Shown: positions 10,859 through 22,312 of the stretch, piece after piece | Layout: each line of letters starts with the position of its first letter | How positions within the stretch are numbered: the first letter of the stretch is position 1 | Assembly (NCBI GenBank): GCA_030144725.1 | Contig: JASKMD010000026.1 | Span: forward strand, 6,317,838 to 6,381,837 | Length of the DNA stretch: 64,000 nucleotides | Reading direction: 5' to 3' | Source of the DNA: Haematococcus lacustris | Taxonomy: Eukaryota > Chlorophyta > Chlorophyceae > Chlamydomonadales > Haematococcaceae | Program-made: the position numbers and the translations under genes | The notes under the pieces: model-generated | What the model was told of the DNA's origin: nothing | The model's input: only the letters and a program-made list of their open reading frames with translations | Database searches by the model: none

Positions 10859-12426
10859 AGCTTACATTTAGTGCATGTTTGTCATGGCAACTCTACATCA
10901 TAGCCCTCGGGTCAGGCAATAGTGTAGGTGGTAGGCAGGCTCATGTGCCATGTGCACTGGGTTTACTCCACACAGCCCAATAACACTGTTTGAGCCGGAT
11001 CCAGTTAGTGGCTGCTAGTGGCTGCTAGTAGGTACTTCTGATCCGGCTCAAATGGAGGCCCTAGTGAGGGACAAGAGGGCTCCAAGGTCCAAGCAGGGGA
11101 TGGCTCTGGCCTTAATTACTTTATGCCCATCACCGTCTTGCCATGCCACCGGCCGCAGGCTGGCTGCAGCAACCGCTAACCCACCTCCCTTGCCGGAGGA
11201 ACCCTTAAGCCGGGGCTGGCTGCGGTCCAGGTGTTGCGGGCAGTGCAAACTTCAGCTACTCTGGCTGGTTAAGAAGCGATGCAGAGCCGTTCCTCACAAC
11301 CGTGAATTGCAAACCCAACAAACAGCACGCATAGCTCGGCTTAATTCACAAACATCCTGCCTAGACAACAGTAATTAATCCCTGACAAATACTCTGATGC
11401 ACTGACTTAACTCAGCCAGATTGTGATGATATAGATTACCGTAGTGTCAAGTCATGCCACGTCGTGCAATAAATGGTCATGTCCACTTAGCTTGTCGCAA
11501 ACCTTGTCCACCAGTGTTCAGCCTTCCAGTACCTTCGATCAGATCCTCCCCAATTCCATTCTTCTCCACGCAACCCCGCAAAAGACAAGCACACGCGCAC
11601 ATGACTGCCACACCCCAGTCTGGACACGATGCCATGTAGCAACATCACCTGCCACAGCCTGCCTGCCTGAATAGAGGCGATAACCTGCCCGAAGAGCGGC
11701 CCACCTGCCTGAAGAGCGGCCAACCCGCAAAGCAACCAAACAGGGCGGCCATGCCCTCAGAAAAACTGTGCCTGTCAAACACACCAGCAGCTACCCCTGC
11801 CCCCTGAGGGAATAGAACCAAAGGCGTATGAGTGTGGTGGCAGGGGCACAGCGCTAAAGCACACTGGTGCAATGAAGATGGCATGCAATTGATAGGCAAT
11901 GCCTGCAATATTGGTGGGTTCTCTAGGTGAGTGACTGATACCATCAACACTATTTGAGGGTGAGGCCACAACAGGTCACGACAACAGCACACGCTGTTGA
12001 GACTATGATGCGCACTGACCACAGCTCCCCCAACTCCAACCACTAAGCCCACCCCAACCCGCCTAGCTCATGCCCCGGCTGTGTAGCCGATGGCGAATCT
12101 AATAGACGTGCAACGGTCTAGTCCCGGTGCCAGCGGACGGCAGTTGCATCAAGCAGGCGAGAGAACTCATACCCTTACCCCTTGCCCAGGCACGTCGCTC
12201 ATTTACCACAAATGTTGAGAGCCCCTGGCAGCAGGCGCGGCGCATTGGCGGAGAATCCCGCGCCGCCAGACCCGTTGCCAGCCGGATCCCACGAGCAAGC
12301 ACTACGCGGGTGAGGGTCAGTGCGAAAGGCGAGGTTGCAAGCGGGGAGGTAAACACGCAGGACCACAGACAAGTGGGCTGTTGTTGCTGGATCGAGTGCT
12401 GTGCTGCGCTGTACAGTGTGACTCAC
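10859..12426. other. Intergenic; CAP gene 3' end unresolved
   Basis: Contains a 13-bp inverted repeat (10993-11054) and a ~49-bp block (11033-11081, TACTTCTGATCCGGC...) that recurs at about 13143-13191 inside the CAP gene. A short block at 11128-11165 also recurs near 46620-46665. The last exon(s) of the CAP gene should lie around 12130-12400 on the minus strand but could not be fixed. Confidence 0.4.
10993..11054. repeat. Short inverted repeat / stem-loop
   Basis: TTTGAGCCGGATC and its complement GATCCGGCTCAAA are separated by about 36 bases that contain a small direct repeat (GTGGCTGCTA twice). The right arm is part of the block repeated at 13143. Confidence 0.75.
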
Positions 12427-14392
12427 ACTACAGGACCATTCCAGTGAAAGCCCCTCGCGTCGGTGGAGCCGGTCGGGCAGTAGCCGACAGCGCAGCCTAT
12501 GCGGCGTGTCCTGGCCCAGATCAATTGCGTGAAGTGGCCGGTAGCCGGCATCCAGCCAGGGCGCGCGTAGTTATACATGCAGATCTCGTCGTACCATTGC
12601 TCTATGACCTGCAAGGCGGAATGCAGGCAACGCCCCTTATGTGAGCGTGACGAGGGCGGTTGCGTGCCATTTACCCTGCATTGTGTGTCTGACTCAGCAA
12701 AGCCGAGCCTGGCCTGCGGTGAACACAGATACCCACCATGGTGATGTTGCCCAGCCCCAGCGTCTCGCCGTAAGGGCCATACGAGTGCTCGAAGTAGCAG
12801 TTGTCAGCCCAGTTCTGGGCGTACCTGCACACACCACCGGTGACAGCCAGGTCACAGCCAGGTCACTGTGAGGCAGGGTCATGGGTCAGCACTGGCTGGA
12901 GCATGGCACAATGGCTGGAGCATGGCAACGTGGCTGGGGGTGACAGTGGCTGGGGGGAGCCACTGGCTCGTGGGCTGCCTGCTGGTCTGGACTCACCGCT
13001 CCAGGGTGGTCGACCATGTGAGGGGGGGCACGCCATGCCGGGCTCGCAGCTCGTTGATCCTGCTCACTGCAAGTAATCACCCCACCCCCACCCCGGAGCT
13101 CAGTACAGGCAGGTGGCTGCTGGCAGGGGGCATCAGGGCTGGTTACTTCTGATCCGGCCCAAATGGAGGCCCTAGTGAGGGACAAGAGGGCTGGTTCAGG
13201 CTGTGGTTGCTCCAGCGGGATTAGAGTGAAGCACAACACAAGAGTCAGACAGTGCCAGGAGCACAAGGATGATTGCTGGAGAGTAGCTCGGGTCTGGGGT
13301 GGAGGTCAGAGGTGGGTCTGGGGATCACTCACATACGGCAGTCACATCCACAGAAGGGGCCGGCCCCCCCAGCTGCGAGGTGGGCTGTGGTGGTGGAGAT
13401 CTCGGGGGAGGAGGGAGGCGGGCTGGCTGTGGGGAAGGGGGAGGGGAGCGGAGGGGTGGTGGTGGGGGGGGAGAGCGGGGGGTGGGGGGTGGCACAGAAG
13501 GGGAGGGACTGGGTGGTGGTGGTGGGTAGTCAAGAAAGTCCATGGGAGGTGGGGGTGGGGGAGGTGGGGGGCGTGGCTGTCTGGGCATATCCGGTGCTGG
13601 GCTTGGCACTTGCGGGGGGGGTGAACTAGGGACTTTGGGTGGGGGTGGGCTGGGCAGCTGTGGTGGGGGTGGGCTAGGCAGCTGTGGTGGGGGTGGGCTG
13701 GGCAGCTGTGGTGGGGGTGGGCTGGGCAGCTGTGGTGGGGGTGGGCTGGGCAGCTGTGGTGGGGGTGGGCTGGGCAGCAGTGGCGGGGGTGGGCTGGGCA
13801 GCAGTGGCGGGGGTGGGCTGGGCAGCAGTGGCGGGGGTGGGCTGGGCAGCAGTGGCGGGGGTGGGCTGGGCAGCAGTGGCGGGGGTGGGCTGGGCAGCAG
13901 TGGCGGGGGTGGGCTGGGCAGCAGTGGTGGGGGCGGGCTGGGCAGCAGTGGCGGGGGTGGGCTGGGCAGCAGTGGCGGGGGTGGGCTGGGCAGCAGTGGT
14001 GGGGGTGGGCTGGGCAGCTGTGGTGGAAATGACAAGAAATCAATGTAGCTGGCTGGTGATGTAAAGTTGACGAGAGGGAAGTCGAGATGGTCATCGGTGG
14101 GCACTGCATCATATGGTGGTGCCGGCTGCGTAACAGGTGATGGTTGTGATCTCAAGAGTCCAGTAAGCCACCGTGTCACGAAGTCGGAGTCATCTGCAGA
14201 AATCTCCGATTCTGACCCGATGGCACTGCCTGGCGCCAGACCACTGTCAAGCTGAGTGAGAGCACGGAGCCTGCGCAGCCGCACCATCGTCAGTCGCTTC
14301 ACTGCGTGTGCTGTGCAGGCTAGAGACAATGTACACTGACCTTGTAGCGGACACCTTCTGCGATGAGGGCAAGCTCCGCGAAGCCCCTGCAA
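12427..14392 (-). CDS. CAP (PR-1/SCP-like) domain protein with SPPPP tract
   Basis: CAP-domain proteins are usually secreted; volvocine algae have extracellular-matrix members with Pro-rich modules. Exon 1 (open to 14392, donor after 13332) has an acidic/Ser-rich N-terminus, about 17 copies of an 8-residue LLPSPPPP-type unit, then a mixed Pro-rich linker. Exons with clean GT-AG sites and compatible phases follow: 13066-12997 (RINELRARHGVPPLTW), 12824-12737 (YAQNWADNCYFEHSYG...GETLGLG) and 12608-12427 (VIEQWYDE...GHFTQLIWARTRRIGCAVGYC). Together they give the CAP signatures, including the conserved H-FTQ-W and GC...C. The His, Glu and Cys positions expected of the fold are present. No clear signal peptide is seen at ATG 14287, so an upstream exon is likely missing. 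The final exon is unresolved. Confidence 0.8.
13630..14025 (-). repeat. 24-bp coding minisatellite (SPPPP units)
   Basis: A 24-bp unit (minus strand encodes LLPSPPPP or QLPSPPPP) repeats about 16-17 times inside exon 1 of the CAP gene. Two subfamilies differ at one or two bases and are spatially segregated: Gln-type near 13650-13760, Leu-type near 13770-14010. That pattern fits local expansion. Confidence 0.9.
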
Positions 14393-14399
14393 ACCGAGC

Positions 14400-14616
14400 A
14401 GTACAGTACCTTGTGCGGCTGGCGTACTGAGACTGCTTGCGAAGACTGCTTCGTGGCTACACCCCGTGAGAAAGCGGAATAGACTGGGTATAGTTACCCG
14501 CGATGCTATTTACTTACCCGCGATGTTGGCTAGTAGAGCGGCACAGCACAGGCAAGCATATAGGCCAGCAGGGAGCGTCCATCGGTGCATATTGATGAGG
14601 AGAACAGATCGCGTCC
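14400..14616. other. No feature recognised
   Basis: A short direct duplication (TTACCCGCGATG at about 14496 and 14515) is the only notable content. Confidence 0.4.
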
Positions 14617-15062
14617 CAGGCATGCTGCGGAGATGCGCAGCAGTAATGGCTCCAAGTAGAGGTTGTTTGTTTTCAGCGTCAGGATAGGGATGGTGGTGGA
14701 CAGCGCAGTCGAGCGAGCAACGACCCTCACCGATTGGTGGTGGCAGGGGTGTGCTGCTGAGTTTTGCTGTTCTGCTCCATCGCGTGGCAGCGGCACCGTT
14801 GACAGTCCGATGGAGGGGTAGTTGCACCCTCCGGGTGGTTGCTCCATGCGTGTACTGCACTGCCCTGACCCAGTGCCAACACACACAACCCCCACTGGCA
14901 AGTTCCCTCCTAAGACCAACGGGCTTCTCATCAAAACTATCTTGGAAGGCTCACAGCCTGCTAGGCTAGGCCCTATGGGTGGTTGCGGGCCAAGCCATCC
15001 TTGCTCCGCCAGTACTCTGCAGCCCGATGCAACATCTGCCTGGCCTTGGGCAGCCGGTTATT
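14617..15062 (+). repeat. Segment A-B-C, uninterrupted copy
   Basis: This ~450-bp block recurs at 25700-29000 in the same order and orientation, but there split into A (to 25969), B (27575-27720) and C (28947 on) by two transposons. The empty state here shows exactly what the insertion sites looked like: GTGCCAACACACACAACC and GTACTCTGCAGCCCG. On the minus strand the C-B part reads the C-terminal end of a protein (RAAEYWRSKDGLARNHP then TAG at 14975-14973). The block is therefore the 3' end of a gene fragment plus flank. Confidence 0.9.
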
Positions 15063-15687
15063 GACAATGCTTCCCAGGCCGTCCTGTATCCCTATCCTCC
15101 TGTGGAGCCCCTACACTTCTCCACAGGAGGGACCGGTGTGTGTCCCTAACCTAGGTCCCTAACCCTAGGAGTCGATAGAGCCCTATCCTACCCTATGCAC
15201 ACTGTATCGCACACACATCCCCTTTGTTAGGGGCAATCGAATTGTTTGTTTTATTTGGCACATGGCATGACACACATGTCACTGTCGCTGCCGCTGGTGC
15301 CGCCGCCGCCACTTCCGGAGCAGGCCCTTGTCGCGCACGTCCACCCACTCCTGGCCTGGTCTGCCTGGATCAGGCATGGCGGGGCGGCCGAGCCAGCTGC
15401 TGAGCTCGCGGGGGCGGCCCGGCCCGGCTGCAATGCGGCGGATGTTCAGCGCGGCTGACACGTCTCGGTCGTAGAACCTGATGCTGTTGATGCTTGTTGA
15501 GCACATCAGGCCCCGGATGCGGGACCGCGTAGCCATGCTGCGCACCGGGCGCAGCCACCTGCACATACATGTCAATGCTCACTTGTAAAATTGCCACTCC
15601 AAGTGTCAAGTCAAGCCATGTATAATGTAAACGGTGCAGGGCACTGTCAAGGGTTGGTGTGTGAGGCTATTTCATATCTATGTCATG

Positions 15688-16151
15688 CAGTGTTGTGAAT
15701 CTTCAGATTTTCAGATTTTCAATTTTCAGATTTTCAATGAAAATGAAAGTGTCAGTGAATCATCGTCAGTGAAATTGAGCGGATGCCGCTGGTTCTAAGC
15801 CTATCCTTTCAAACGCGACTTGTTTGTAGGCCTGCACTGTTTGAAATGCAGAAATACTTAGGTTGCCAAAGGTCAGACATGCAAGCCATTTTAAAAGATG
15901 CAAGCCGTCCATGCTGTCCGCGGATCCGCCATCTGTGGCGTTTTCTGGCTTGCGCTTCTTCCGCTGTGGCTATAGCGCGCTGGCGCCAACCAAGTTAATC
16001 ACAGCACAGCCAATCACTCTGCAACACCCGATCTGCGATCTGACCGGGGGCAGCACCCGGCACTTTCAGATTTTCAGTGAAGACGTTCAGATTTTCAGAT
16101 GAAAATTTTCATTGAAAATCTGAATGAAAATCTGAAATTTTCACAACACTG
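15688..16151. mobile_element. hAT-like MITE in a Fanzor intron
   Basis: The ends are CAGTGTTGTGAA and its complement TTCACAACACTG. The 464-bp element is flanked by a perfect 8-bp direct repeat ATGTCATG (15680-15687 and 16152-16159). TIRs starting CAGTG and an 8-bp target duplication are hAT hallmarks. Subterminal regions repeat the motif CAGATTTTCA many times on both ends, as hAT subterminal transposase sites often do. There is no coding capacity, so it is non-autonomous. It sits between Fanzor exons 16444-16200 and 15558-15279. Confidence 0.9.
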
Positions 16152-16450
16152 ATGTCATGACTCCACTCCTACAATGCACATGCACTTGGGGTCTCTCACC
16201 TGAACGACTCTGCCTGGCCTGCCACCACGTTGGTGCGGGCAGAGCTGACCCGGCTGGTCCGGAACTCATGCACTAGCACCACACGCCCGGGGAACTGCTT
16301 GCATGCCTCCCGTAGCATCTGCTTGACTGGCACACCCTTGCTGCCAATGCTGCCACTGCCGCTGAAGCCTGCTGCCCCATAGGCCAGGGCCAGGGGGCGA
16401 CCTGTGGCTGCTGAGTTGCAGCGTACCATGGCACCCCTCACAGTCTGCAG

Positions 16451-18150
16451 TCAGGTCAGGTCAGGTCAGGTCAGGTCAGGTCAGGTCAGGTCAGGTCAGG
16501 TCAGGTCAGGTCAGGTCAGGTCAGGTCAGGTCAGGTCAGGTCAGGTCAGGTCAGGTCAGGTCAGGTCAGGTCAGGTCAGGTCAGGTCAGGTCAGGTCAGG
16601 TCAGGTCAGGTCAGGTCAGGTCAGGTCAGGTCAGGTCAGGTCAGGTCAGGTCAGGTCAGGTCAGGTCAGGTCAGGTCAGGTCAGGTCAGGTCAGGTCAGG
16701 TCAGGTCAGGTCAGGTCAGGTCAGGTCAGGTCAGGTCAGGTCAGGTCAGGTCAGGTCAGGTCAGGTCAGGTCAGGTCAGGTCAGGTCAGGTCAGGTCAGG
16801 TCAGGTCAGGTCAGGTCAGGTCAGGTCAGGTCAGGTCAGGTCAGGTCAGGTCAGGTCAGGTCAGGTCAGGTCAGGTCAGGTCAGGTCAGGTCAGGTCAGG
16901 TCAGGTCAGGTCAGGTCAGGTCAGGTCAGGTCAGGTCAGGTCAGGTCAGGTCAGGTCAGGTCAGGTCAGGTCAGGTCAGGTCAGGTCAGGTCAGGTCAGG
17001 TCAGGTCAGGTCAGGTCAGGTCAGGTCAGGTCAGGTCAGGTCAGGTCAGGTCAGGTCAGGTCAGGTCAGGTCAGGTCAGGTCAGGTCAGGTCAGGTCAGG
17101 TCAGGTCAGGTCAGGTCAGGTCAGGTCAGGTCAGGTCAGGTCAGGTCAGGTCAGGTCAGGTCAGGTCAGGTCAGGTCAGGTCAGGTCAGGTCAGGTCAGG
17201 TCAGGTCAGGTCAGGTCAGGTCAGGTCAGGTCAGGTCAGGTCAGGTCAGGTCAGGTCAGGTCAGGTCAGGTCAGGTCAGGTCAGGTCAGGTCAGGTCAGG
17301 TCAGGTCAGGTCAGGTCAGGTCAGGTCAGGTCAGGTCAGGTCAGGTCAGGTCAGGTCAGGTCAGGTCAGGTCAGGTCAGGTCAGGTCAGGTCAGGTCAGG
17401 TCAGGTCAGGTCAGGTCAGGTCAGGTCAGGTCAGGTCAGGTCAGGTCAGGTCAGGTCAGGTCAGGTCAGGTCAGGTCAGGTCAGGTCAGGTCAGGTCAGG
17501 TCAGGTCAGGTCAGGTCAGGTCAGGTCAGGTCAGGTCAGGTCAGGTCAGGTCAGGTCAGGTCAGGTCAGGTCAGGTCAGGTCAGGTCAGGTCAGGTCAGG
17601 TCAGGTCAGGTCAGGTCAGGTCAGGTCAGGTCAGGTCAGGTCAGGTCAGGTCAGGTCAGGTCAGGTCAGGTCAGGTCAGGTCAGGTCAGGTCAGGTCAGG
17701 TCAGGTCAGGTCAGGTCAGGTCAGGTCAGGTCAGGTCAGGTCAGGTCAGGTCAGGTCAGGTCAGGTCAGGTCAGGTCAGGTCAGGTCAGGTCAGGTCAGG
17801 TCAGGTCAGGTCAGGTCAGGTCAGGTCAGGTCAGGTCAGGTCAGGTCAGGTCAGGTCAGGTCAGGTCAGGTCAGGTCAGGTCAGGTCAGGTCAGGTCAGG
17901 TCAGGTCAGGTCAGGTCAGGTCAGGTCAGGTCAGGTCAGGTCAGGTCAGGTCAGGTCAGGTCAGGTCAGGTCAGGTCAGGTCAGGTCAGGTCAGGTCAGG
18001 TCAGGTCAGGTCAGGTCAGGTCAGGTCAGGTCAGGTCAGGTCAGGTCAGGTCAGGTCAGGTCAGGTCAGGTCAGGTCAGGTCAGGTCAGGTCAGGTCAGG
18101 TCAGGTCAGGTCAGGTCAGGTCAGGTCAGGTCAGGTCAGGTCAGGTCAGG
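16451..18150. repeat. Perfect (TCAGG)340 array in a Fanzor intron
   Basis: From 16451 to 18150 the sequence is TCAGG repeated with no visible variant, 1,700 bp or 340 copies. It fills almost the whole intron between the donor after 18159 and the acceptor before 16444. The open VRSGQ-type frame through it is an artefact of the unit. Confidence 0.97.
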
Positions 18151-18779
18151 TGGCCCACCTCAGCCCAGAACTTGGCCACCGTGCTCTGCTTGTATCGGTA
18201 CAGCCGGAACCTGGCGTTGGACCAGCGCGGCTTGGACAGCTCGGCCCACCTGTCGGGCCAGGTCACCAGCGTCATGGCGACGTACTCCCGGTACCGCTGC
18301 AGCGAGGCGGTGTAGTTGGTGACTTGCGACCGGCCATCCAGGCCTTGGACACCTTGGCATGCTGCGTGATGCCGCTCTGCCGGTAGTACTGCCCCGCACT
18401 GAGGCTGCGCTGCCACACTGACTCCACAACGCCCGAGGGGTACCGCTCCTCGTGTGCCACTGTCGCCATGTTGGTTTTGCCCGGGTCGCAGCCCAGCCAG
18501 TCGGCCTCCAAATGCGCCAGCGGGTTGACAGCGCCCTCCTGCTTGCCCATGCGAGGCAGCTCTGCGGGAGGCCCTGCTGGCTTGGGGCACGTGAACATCA
18601 AGCTGATCGTGACTCCGTCCGTGTGAACCACCTGCGCGAAGGTCTGCCCGTCGTTTGGCCAGATGGATGGCTGGATGGCTGGCGGGATGCTGGATGGAAG
18701 GAAGGCGATCCACCGGTTGGCCACCTGCAACCAAACACAGTCGACACAGCCGACTCAGCACACTTGGAGCCACCCAAAC

Positions 18780-18925
18780 ACCATTAGTCAATGTTGCCAC
18801 AATCAACATGCCTCAGGCAATAGGCCACCAGCAACATGCCTCAAGCAACATGCCTCAAGCAACAGGCCACCAGCAACATGCCTCAAGCTACATGCCTCAA
18901 GCAACAGGCCACCATCAACATGCCA
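18780..18925. repeat. Short tandem block in a Fanzor intron
   Basis: Imperfect repeats of CAACATGCCTCAAGCAACAGG-like units of about 20-50 bp lie between Fanzor exons 19981-18938 and 18724-18159. Confidence 0.8.
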
Positions 18926-19983
18926 AGGCTCACTTACCTCACTGTCCCTGGGCCCGGCCACACCATTCCTGAACCTGGTCAAGGAGGTGATGTCCGCTGG
19001 CAGCATGCCAGCGGCCCGCATCAGGCCATAGATGGCCCGGGTGTCCAGCTTGATGTGGTGCGCCTTGCAGCTGCAGCCGGGTGTGATAGCAAATGGGGAG
19101 GGGGGGCGGTAGGGCCTGGAGTTGGGCTGCCCCCCAAGTGCCTGCCAGTCTGCCCAATCCAGCTGCCAGCTGACGTGGGCAGCCTCCAGCTGCCTGCTGG
19201 TGTCCACTGCATGACGCAGCAGGCTGCCCCGGTTGACCCTCATCTGCCGCCATGCTTTGTCCACCACCACCCCCTGACCCACCCCCAACAACCTCCGCTG
19301 CCTGACCACCTCATACCGCATGGCCACAGTAGGCACCACCCCACCCTCACCCTGACCCTGACCCTCTAGCCAGGTCACCACCTTCCCCCGCACACTCCGC
19401 ACCACCCAGCTGCGCTGACGCTCAGTCCAGGCTGGACTGCCATCCACGGGCAGCCCGAAGCGGCGCTGGTGCTCGTGTGAGCCAGCGATGACCCTGGCTC
19501 TAGCCAGAGCCACCGCTTGCCCAACTCTGCGCTTGAACAGCTCGGTGAGGCTGTTGGCAAAGCTAGTCTCCAGCTTCTGGCTCACGTCGTCGACGGTGTT
19601 GCAGTCTTGCGGATAGCGAGGTATTGCGTCGAGCTCGTCGCTGAGGGTCGGGTACGCGGCCAGCACAGCCACCACAGCTAAGCTGGGCTGAGACTGCAAG
19701 CCAGGAGGGGGCGTACCGCGGCCGAGCTGCAGGTACAGGTTGCGCTCCGCAAAATCCGGGATGTGCGCGTCCTCAGCAGGGATTTCCTCTAAGAGCTCCT
19801 GTCCATCCGCAAGTAAAGTGACGCGTGTGAAGGAGTCGCGCACCATGAGGCCCAGCAGCAAGCTGGCGAGCAGCGCCCTCTTGCTGCAGGCCTCCACCCA
19901 AAGCACAAGTTGGTCGTAGAGCCGCGCCTCCACCACTTCGGACGGCACGACCGCGCCCTCCTCTAAACCCGCAGCGGACACAC

Positions 19984-20098
19984 TGTAGAGAGCGTAGGGA
20001 CAGACGCGGCACTCAGCTTAGGGTTCTTACATAACTAACTGCTGACGGCACTAAGCACACTGCTCAGTGCCTACCTGTAGAGAGCGTAGGGACAGACG
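19984..20098 (-). repeat. Copia 3' LTR-like repeat
   Basis: A 92-bp unit beginning TGTAGAGAGCG (19984-20075) is followed by the first ~23 bases of a second unit, and then switches abruptly into duplicated Pol sequence. The first ~115 bases match those of the right LTR. Confidence 0.85.
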
Positions 20099-20575
20099 CG
20101 GCCAGTTCTGGTCTTGGTTAGTTCAGCAGTGGCTGGTGAGAGCTCATCAAAGGTCACATCCTTGCTCATCTGCTCTCTACCATCCAGAAACACCTTGTAG
20201 GCCTTAGACCCTGGCTGGTAGCCAATGAAGACTCCTGCTGCTGCCTTTGGCTGTAGCTTGCTGCGCTGATGGCGTGGGATGTGTACCCAGACCTTGCTGC
20301 CAAAGATCCTGAGTCCTGACACGTCAGGCTTGACACCGAAGAAGGCCTGCCATGGAGTCTGACTCTGACCTGTCACAGGCAGCACACATCTGACATGGTT
20401 AGCTGCTTTTGCTGCGTAAGCCCAGAACTCTATGGGCAGGTGAGCAGCATGCTGTCAGGCAGGACTCTCTGGCTGCCAGTTCTGGTCTTGGTTAGTTCAT
20501 CAGTGGCTGGTGAGAGCTCATCAAAGGTCACATCCTTGCTCATCTGCTCTCTACCATCCAGAAACACCTTGTAGT
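20099..20575 (-). repeat. Two scrambled duplicates of Copia Pol sequence
   Basis: 20099-20442 duplicates about 22427-22770 and 20443-20575 duplicates about 22388-22522, both on the minus strand (VKPDVSGLRIFGSKVW...VFIGYQPGSKAYK and GREQMSKDVTFDELSPAT). The Pol frame is joined to the second duplicate out of frame near 20575. Confidence 0.9.
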
Positions 20576-22257
20576 CCTGTGACACCCCCAAACAACAGTC
20601 CATGGTCACATGTGCCCTTCAGGTAGCTCAACACGTTGCATGCGGCTGCCCAGTGCTGCTTGGTGGGTGATGACATGTGCCTTGCCAGAGCACCAACTGC
20701 AAAAGCAATGTCTGGGCGTGTGCAGCATGTGAGGTACAGCAGGCTACCTACCAAGGCGCTGTAATGGTACACTGAGGTGTCAAGTGGGTCTCCCTCCCTG
20801 ACTAGCTTAATGGCTGGTGCCATAGGCACTGCCTTGCTGTGTGAGGATGACATGCTGTGTGTGGTAACCAGCTCATTGATGAATTGTCGCTGGTCAAGCA
20901 TGATAGTGCCCTCTGCCCTGTTCCTGGTGATTTGCATTCCCAGGAACCACCTGGTGTCGCCCATGTCTTTGATGTTGAAGACAGAGGCGAGTTGCTGCTT
21001 GACATGTGCCAGGCCTGCAGTGTCCCCCTGCTGAGTACACAGCAGGCAGTCATCCACATAGACCAGCAGGTAGACTGGGCCTGATGGCAACTGCAGGGTG
21101 AACAAAGCAGGATCTGCCTGGGAAGCCTCGAACCCTATGGCAAGTAACTCCTCACAGAGGCGTGCATGCCATGCCCTGGGTGCCTGCCTCAGACCATACA
21201 GAGCCTTTTGCAGGCGACACACTGTGTTACTGCTGCCCTCCTCAAAGCCCTCTGGCTGCTGCATATAGATGACCTCATGCTCTTCAAGCTTGCCATTCAA
21301 AAAGGCTGTCTCAAAGTCAAGCTGATGAATCTCCATGTTCTCGGCTGCCGCTTTGGCTAGGATTGTGCGCAGTGTGGTATGCTTGCTGACAGGTGCATAC
21401 ACATCACCGACATCCACACCTGACACTTGCAGAAAGCCTTTGGCTACCAGTCGGGCCTTGAATCGCTCAATGTTGCCTGCAGCATCACGCTTCACTTTTA
21501 GTACCCACTTAGTGGGCAAGACACGTGCACCACTGGGCCTCTCAGTCAAACACCATGTCTGGTTGGCATGCAATGACTCAAGCTCAGAGCGCATGGCCTC
21601 ACGCCACATGTCAGCTTGTGGCCCTGATAAAGCCTCACTGACTGATGGAGAGTCATTGTCATGGGAGGTGGACATGGATGTGGCATGCAGGGACAGCTGC
21701 CTGAGCCGGTGAGGTGGTTGTCTGTCCCTTGGTGGGTTTCGACGTGGTGCAGGGGGTGCAGGTGCAGGCAGGGGAGCAGGTGCAGGCATGGGAGCAGGTG
21801 CAGGCAGGGGAGCTGGTGCAGGCTGCAATCTGTGCCTGCCTATTCCAGAAGGCTGGCTGTTGACACTTGCTGAGTGGCTGGGTTCTGGTGCAGGGGGAGC
21901 AGGTGCAGGCAGTGGAGCAGGTGCAGGCAGGAGAGCAGGTGCAGGCTGAAGTCTGTGCCTGCCTATGCCAGAAGGCTGACTGCTGACCACTGCTGAGTGG
22001 CTGGGTTGTGCAAGAATGCCACTGCCTCTGCTGCTGGCTGATCCACCAAACAGATTGCGTCTGACCTGACTCTTGCTGTCTTCGTCGTCAGACTGACCGC
22101 TGTCACTGTCATCCTGTATGACTCTCCAATCTATAGGTCTGGACCTAGGATGTTGTGCACTGGAGCCAGGTGCGCTGCTGCTGTCGCTGCTGCTGCTGCT
22201 TATGCTGGTACTGTCTTGACTCCCACTGTCATCTGAGCCAGAGTCGCTGGTGTCAGT

Positions 22258-22312
<55 letters not shown>

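Noticed and set aside
13542..14064. Gly-rich frames on the plus strand opposite the CAP gene
   Set aside because: They are the antisense of the SPPPP-coding minisatellite; the minus strand joins to CAP-domain exons by good splice sites.
16404..18386. 660-codon open frame of VRSGQ repeats
   Set aside because: It is the translation of the TCAGG pentamer, which is stop-free in every frame. It lies in an intron of the opposite-strand Fanzor gene.
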